Origin: Lachnospiraceae bacterium UBA6998
GTDB lineage: Bacteria > Bacillota > Clostridia > Lachnospirales > Lachnospiraceae
Direction: 5' to 3'
Assembly: GCA_002448395.1 (NCBI GenBank)
Contig: DJXS01000019.1
Span: forward strand, 3,748-11,188
Length of the DNA: 7,441 nucleotides
The stretch's first letter is position 1. The number at the start of each line of letters is the position of its first letter. A program made the position numbers and the translations under genes. Positions 5,813 through 7,441 of this stretch are shown piece after piece. The notes below the pieces were generated by a model. That model was not told the DNA's origin, did not search any database, and worked only from the letters and a program-made list of their open reading frames with translations.

Positions 5813-6391
5813 ATGGGTAAATACTTAATCATCATTGTCAGTATGGTCCTTGTCAACAATTACCCTTTGGCACAGTTTCTGGGCATCTGTCCCTTCCTGG
5901 GCGTATCTAAGGACAAGGACAGCGCGACCGGCATGGGCATCGCCGTCACTTTCGTCATGGTGCTGGCGACAGCCGTCACATGGCCGATCCAGCAGCTGCT
6001 CAACAAGTTCGGGATCGGATACATGCAGACCGTCGTCTTCATTCTCGTTATCGCTGCTCTCGTACAGCTGATCGAGATGTTCATGAAGAAGAACATGGTC
6101 GGACTTTATAAGTCACTGGGCGTATACCTTCCACTGATCACGACGAACTGCGCCGTCCTCGGAGTCTGCATCAGCAACATCGACAGCGGCCTCAACTATC
6201 TTGAAGCTCTGTTCAACGCATTCGGCGCAGGAGTCGGATTCCTGTTCGCTATGCTCCTCATGGCAGGCGTGCGCAGCAAGCTTGAAGACCAGAGCCGTAT
6301 CCCCAAGTCCTTCAGAGGCGTTCCGATCGTCCTGCTCGCGGCAGCGATCATGTCCCTGAGCTTCATGGGATTCAGCGGCATGTTCTCGTAA
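5813..6391 (+). CDS. rnfA: Rnf complex subunit A, membrane protein
   Basis: RnfA (NqrE homologue) has 192 residues and six predicted membrane helices, and pairs with RnfE in inverted topology. The signature NNYPLAQFLGICPFLGVSK begins at residue 15 and contains Cys26; the matching half is TTNCAVLG (111-118) with Cys113. These cysteines belong to the intramembrane Fe-S site that passes electrons from RnfB towards the periplasmic-side flavins. Length is the normal 190-195. The ATG at 5813 lies eight bases after AAGGAGGTGG (5795-5804), an almost perfect anti-16S match lying within the end of rnfE. Confidence 0.97.
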   Translation: MGKYLIIIVSMVLVNNYPLAQFLGICPFLGVSKDKDSATGMGIAVTFVMVLATAVTWPIQQLLNKFGIGYMQTVVFILVIAALVQLIEMFMKKNMVGLYKSLGVYLPLITTNCAVLGVCISNIDSGLNYLEALFNAFGAGVGFLFAMLLMAGVRSKLEDQSRIPKSFRGVPIVLLAAAIMSLSFMGFSGMFS

Positions 6392-6407
6392 GGAAGGAGG
6401 TCACAAT

Positions 6408-7349
6408 ATGAGTGAGATATTGATTCCGGTCGGCCTGGTCTTTGCCGTAGGCCTGATCGCTTCCATCATCCTTGCATATGCCTCCCAGGTTTTCTATATC
6501 CAGGAGGATGAAACTTATATAAAGCTCCGTGCAGAGCTCCCCGGCGCCAACTGCGGTGGCTGCGGCTATGCCGGCTGCGACGATTACGCTCACGCGCTGA
6601 CAGATGATCCGGACGGAATCCCCTGCACCAAATGTGCGGTCGGAGGTCCTTCCTGTGCTGAAAAGCTCGCTGCCATCCTTGGCAAGAGCGCTGACGGCAT
6701 GGAGAAAGAAGTCGCATTTGTCATGTGCAACGGCACGACAAACAACGCAAAGAAACTGTATGAGTACGCTGATATCAAGACCTGTAAGGCTGCGAAGCAG
6801 TTGTTCGGCGGCTCTAAGGCCTGCCCTAACGGATGCCTTGGACTGGGCGACTGCGAAGCCGCCTGTGAATTCGACGCGATCCATGTGATCAAGGGCGTCG
6901 CGGTTGTAGACCGCAGCAAATGCACCAGCTGCAGCGCCTGCGTCAAGACCTGCCCTAACAAGCTGATCAAACTGGTTCCTGAGAATAAGGCCCAGGTCAT
7001 TGTCCGCTGCCACAACACTCAGAAAGGCGCTGAGGCGCGCAAGAACTGCACCACTGCCTGCATCGGCTGCGGTATGTGTGCGAGAACCTGCAAATTCGGC
7101 GCTATCACGATCGAGAACAATCTCAGTGTCATCGATCACGAAAAGTGTAAGAGATGCGGAATGTGCGTAGTGAAGTGCCCTACAGGCGCGATCCAGGACA
7201 TGATCCATTCGCCTGAACAGCTCGAGAAGATCAAAAAGAGCGTTGCCGCAATGGAAGCCAAGGAAGCTGAGAAGAGAAAACAGGCTGCTCTTGAAGCAGC
7301 GGCTGCCAAGAAGGCGGCTGCGGAGAAAGCTGCCGCAGAAAAGGCTTGA
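6408..7349 (+). CDS. rnfB: Rnf complex subunit B, polyferredoxin electron entry subunit
   Basis: RnfB accepts electrons from reduced ferredoxin. It has 313 residues: one N-terminal anchor helix (about 5-27), then the four-cysteine domain of the RnfB family, with Cys49, 52, 57 (NCGGCGYAGC) and probably Cys76 (CAVGG). Next come ferredoxin-like motifs: Cys139/143/149/153 (ACPNGCLGLGDCEAAC), Cys172/175/178/182, Cys218/221/224/228 and Cys247/250/253/257. This is the long clostridial form; proteobacterial RnfB is shorter with fewer clusters. Residues 270-313 form an Ala-, Lys- and Glu-rich tail, probably a charged helix. The ATG at 6408 has GGAAGGAGG (6392-6400) seven bases upstream. It is the last gene of the operon. 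Confidence 0.97.
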   Translation: MSEILIPVGLVFAVGLIASIILAYASQVFYIQEDETYIKLRAELPGANCGGCGYAGCDDYAHALTDDPDGIPCTKCAVGGPSCAEKLAAILGKSADGMEKEVAFVMCNGTTNNAKKLYEYADIKTCKAAKQLFGGSKACPNGCLGLGDCEAACEFDAIHVIKGVAVVDRSKCTSCSACVKTCPNKLIKLVPENKAQVIVRCHNTQKGAEARKNCTTACIGCGMCARTCKFGAITIENNLSVIDHEKCKRCGMCVVKCPTGAIQDMIHSPEQLEKIKKSVAAMEAKEAEKRKQAALEAAAAKKAAAEKAAAEKA

Positions 7350-7367
7350 TTTCTGCTCTATCAAATA

Positions 7368-7406
7368 CTGAGTCAGGACCACCGGCTTAGCCGGAGGCCT
7401 GCTCAG
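7368..7406 (+). repeat. Imperfect long hairpin after rnfB
   Basis: CTGAG (7368-7372), CAGG, CC and CCGG pair with CCGG, GG, CCTG and CTCAG (7402-7406), with single bulged T and A bases, one A-A mismatch and a short loop around CTTAG. It lies 18 nt after the rnfB stop. There is no following T-run, so a factor-independent terminator is unlikely. Bulged palindromes of this kind are typical of IS200/IS605 element ends and of REP-like elements. It could still protect the 3' end of the rnf mRNA. Confidence 0.5.
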
Positions 7407-7421
7407 TCCCTATAAGGGACT
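7405..7421 (+). repeat. Second hairpin beside the first, possible mobile-element end
   Basis: AGTCCC (7405-7410) and GGGACT (7416-7421) form a perfect 6-bp stem with a TATAA loop, directly after the first hairpin and sharing two bases with it. The sequence continues ATTACCCGCTTGCGCCCGGA to the window edge. Two adjacent hairpins followed by more structured sequence resemble the leading part of an IS200-type element, but no transposase is visible in the window. Confidence 0.4.
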
Positions 7422-7441
7422 ATTACCCGCTTGCGCCCGGA

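Noticed and set aside
6372..7382. 336-codon open frame on the minus strand across rnfB
   Set aside because: It is antisense to a clear polyferredoxin gene; its Leu/Ala/Ser-rich translation shows no family motif, and no promoter or SD is evident. It follows from the codon bias of rnfB.
7368..7421. Classical rho-independent terminator for the rnf operon
   Set aside because: The hairpins are strong but no U-run follows within the visible sequence.
1..7441. CRISPR array, tRNA, rRNA, phage or defence genes
   Set aside because: No regularly spaced repeats, cloverleaf or relevant protein motifs were seen on either strand.

Overview
The window is an energy-metabolism locus, most likely from an anaerobic Firmicute of the Clostridia (Lachnospiraceae-like). 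Three things suggest this: the gene order rnfC-D-G-E-A-B, which is the clostridial/acetogen order; a multi-cluster ferredoxin-type RnfB; and strong purine-rich Shine-Dalgarno (SD) sites before nearly every gene. No gene resembling a phage, defence or transfer system is visible. The species assignment is inference.

The left part (1-1718, minus strand) holds the first genes of an F1Fo ATP synthase operon, read right to left: an AtpZ-like small membrane protein, an AtpI-like subunit I (TTG start), AtpB (subunit a, with the essential arginine visible), and the first 29 codons of AtpE (subunit c), which the window edge cuts. A GC-rich stem-loop lies in the 111-nt gap between atpB and atpE. The c-subunit fragment ends in AGIGP. 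This is the beginning of the motif that carries the Na+-ligating glutamine in sodium-driven rotors, so the coupling ion is hinted at but not shown.

The middle (1719-2119) is a divergent control region. A good minus-strand promoter (TTGTCA, 17 nt, TATCAT) lies just upstream of atpZ, and a plus-strand TATAAT box lies about 180 nt upstream of rnfC. Between them are a perfect 13-bp inverted repeat, one arm of which sits inside a match to the operator of the NADH-sensing repressor Rex, and a short 11-bp palindrome. The rnfC transcript would carry a leader of about 170 nt with a possible anti-SD pairing.

The right part (2120-7349, plus strand) is a complete, tightly packed rnfCDGEAB operon with gaps or overlaps of -11 to +16 nt. 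It encodes the ferredoxin:NAD+ oxidoreductase that pumps Na+ or H+. RnfB takes electrons from ferredoxin, RnfA/E/D/G carry them through the membrane, and RnfC reduces NAD+. The ion gradient would drive the ATP synthase encoded on the opposite strand, so the two halves of one chemiosmotic circuit share one regulatory region.

After rnfB (7350-7441) are two consecutive hairpins without a U-run. They look more like the start of a palindromic or IS200/IS605-type element than a standard terminator. I did not find an unprecedented system. The most unusual points are the shared control region, the SGAS flavin site of RnfG, the cysteine tail of RnfE, the divergent N-terminus of RnfC and the rnfC leader.
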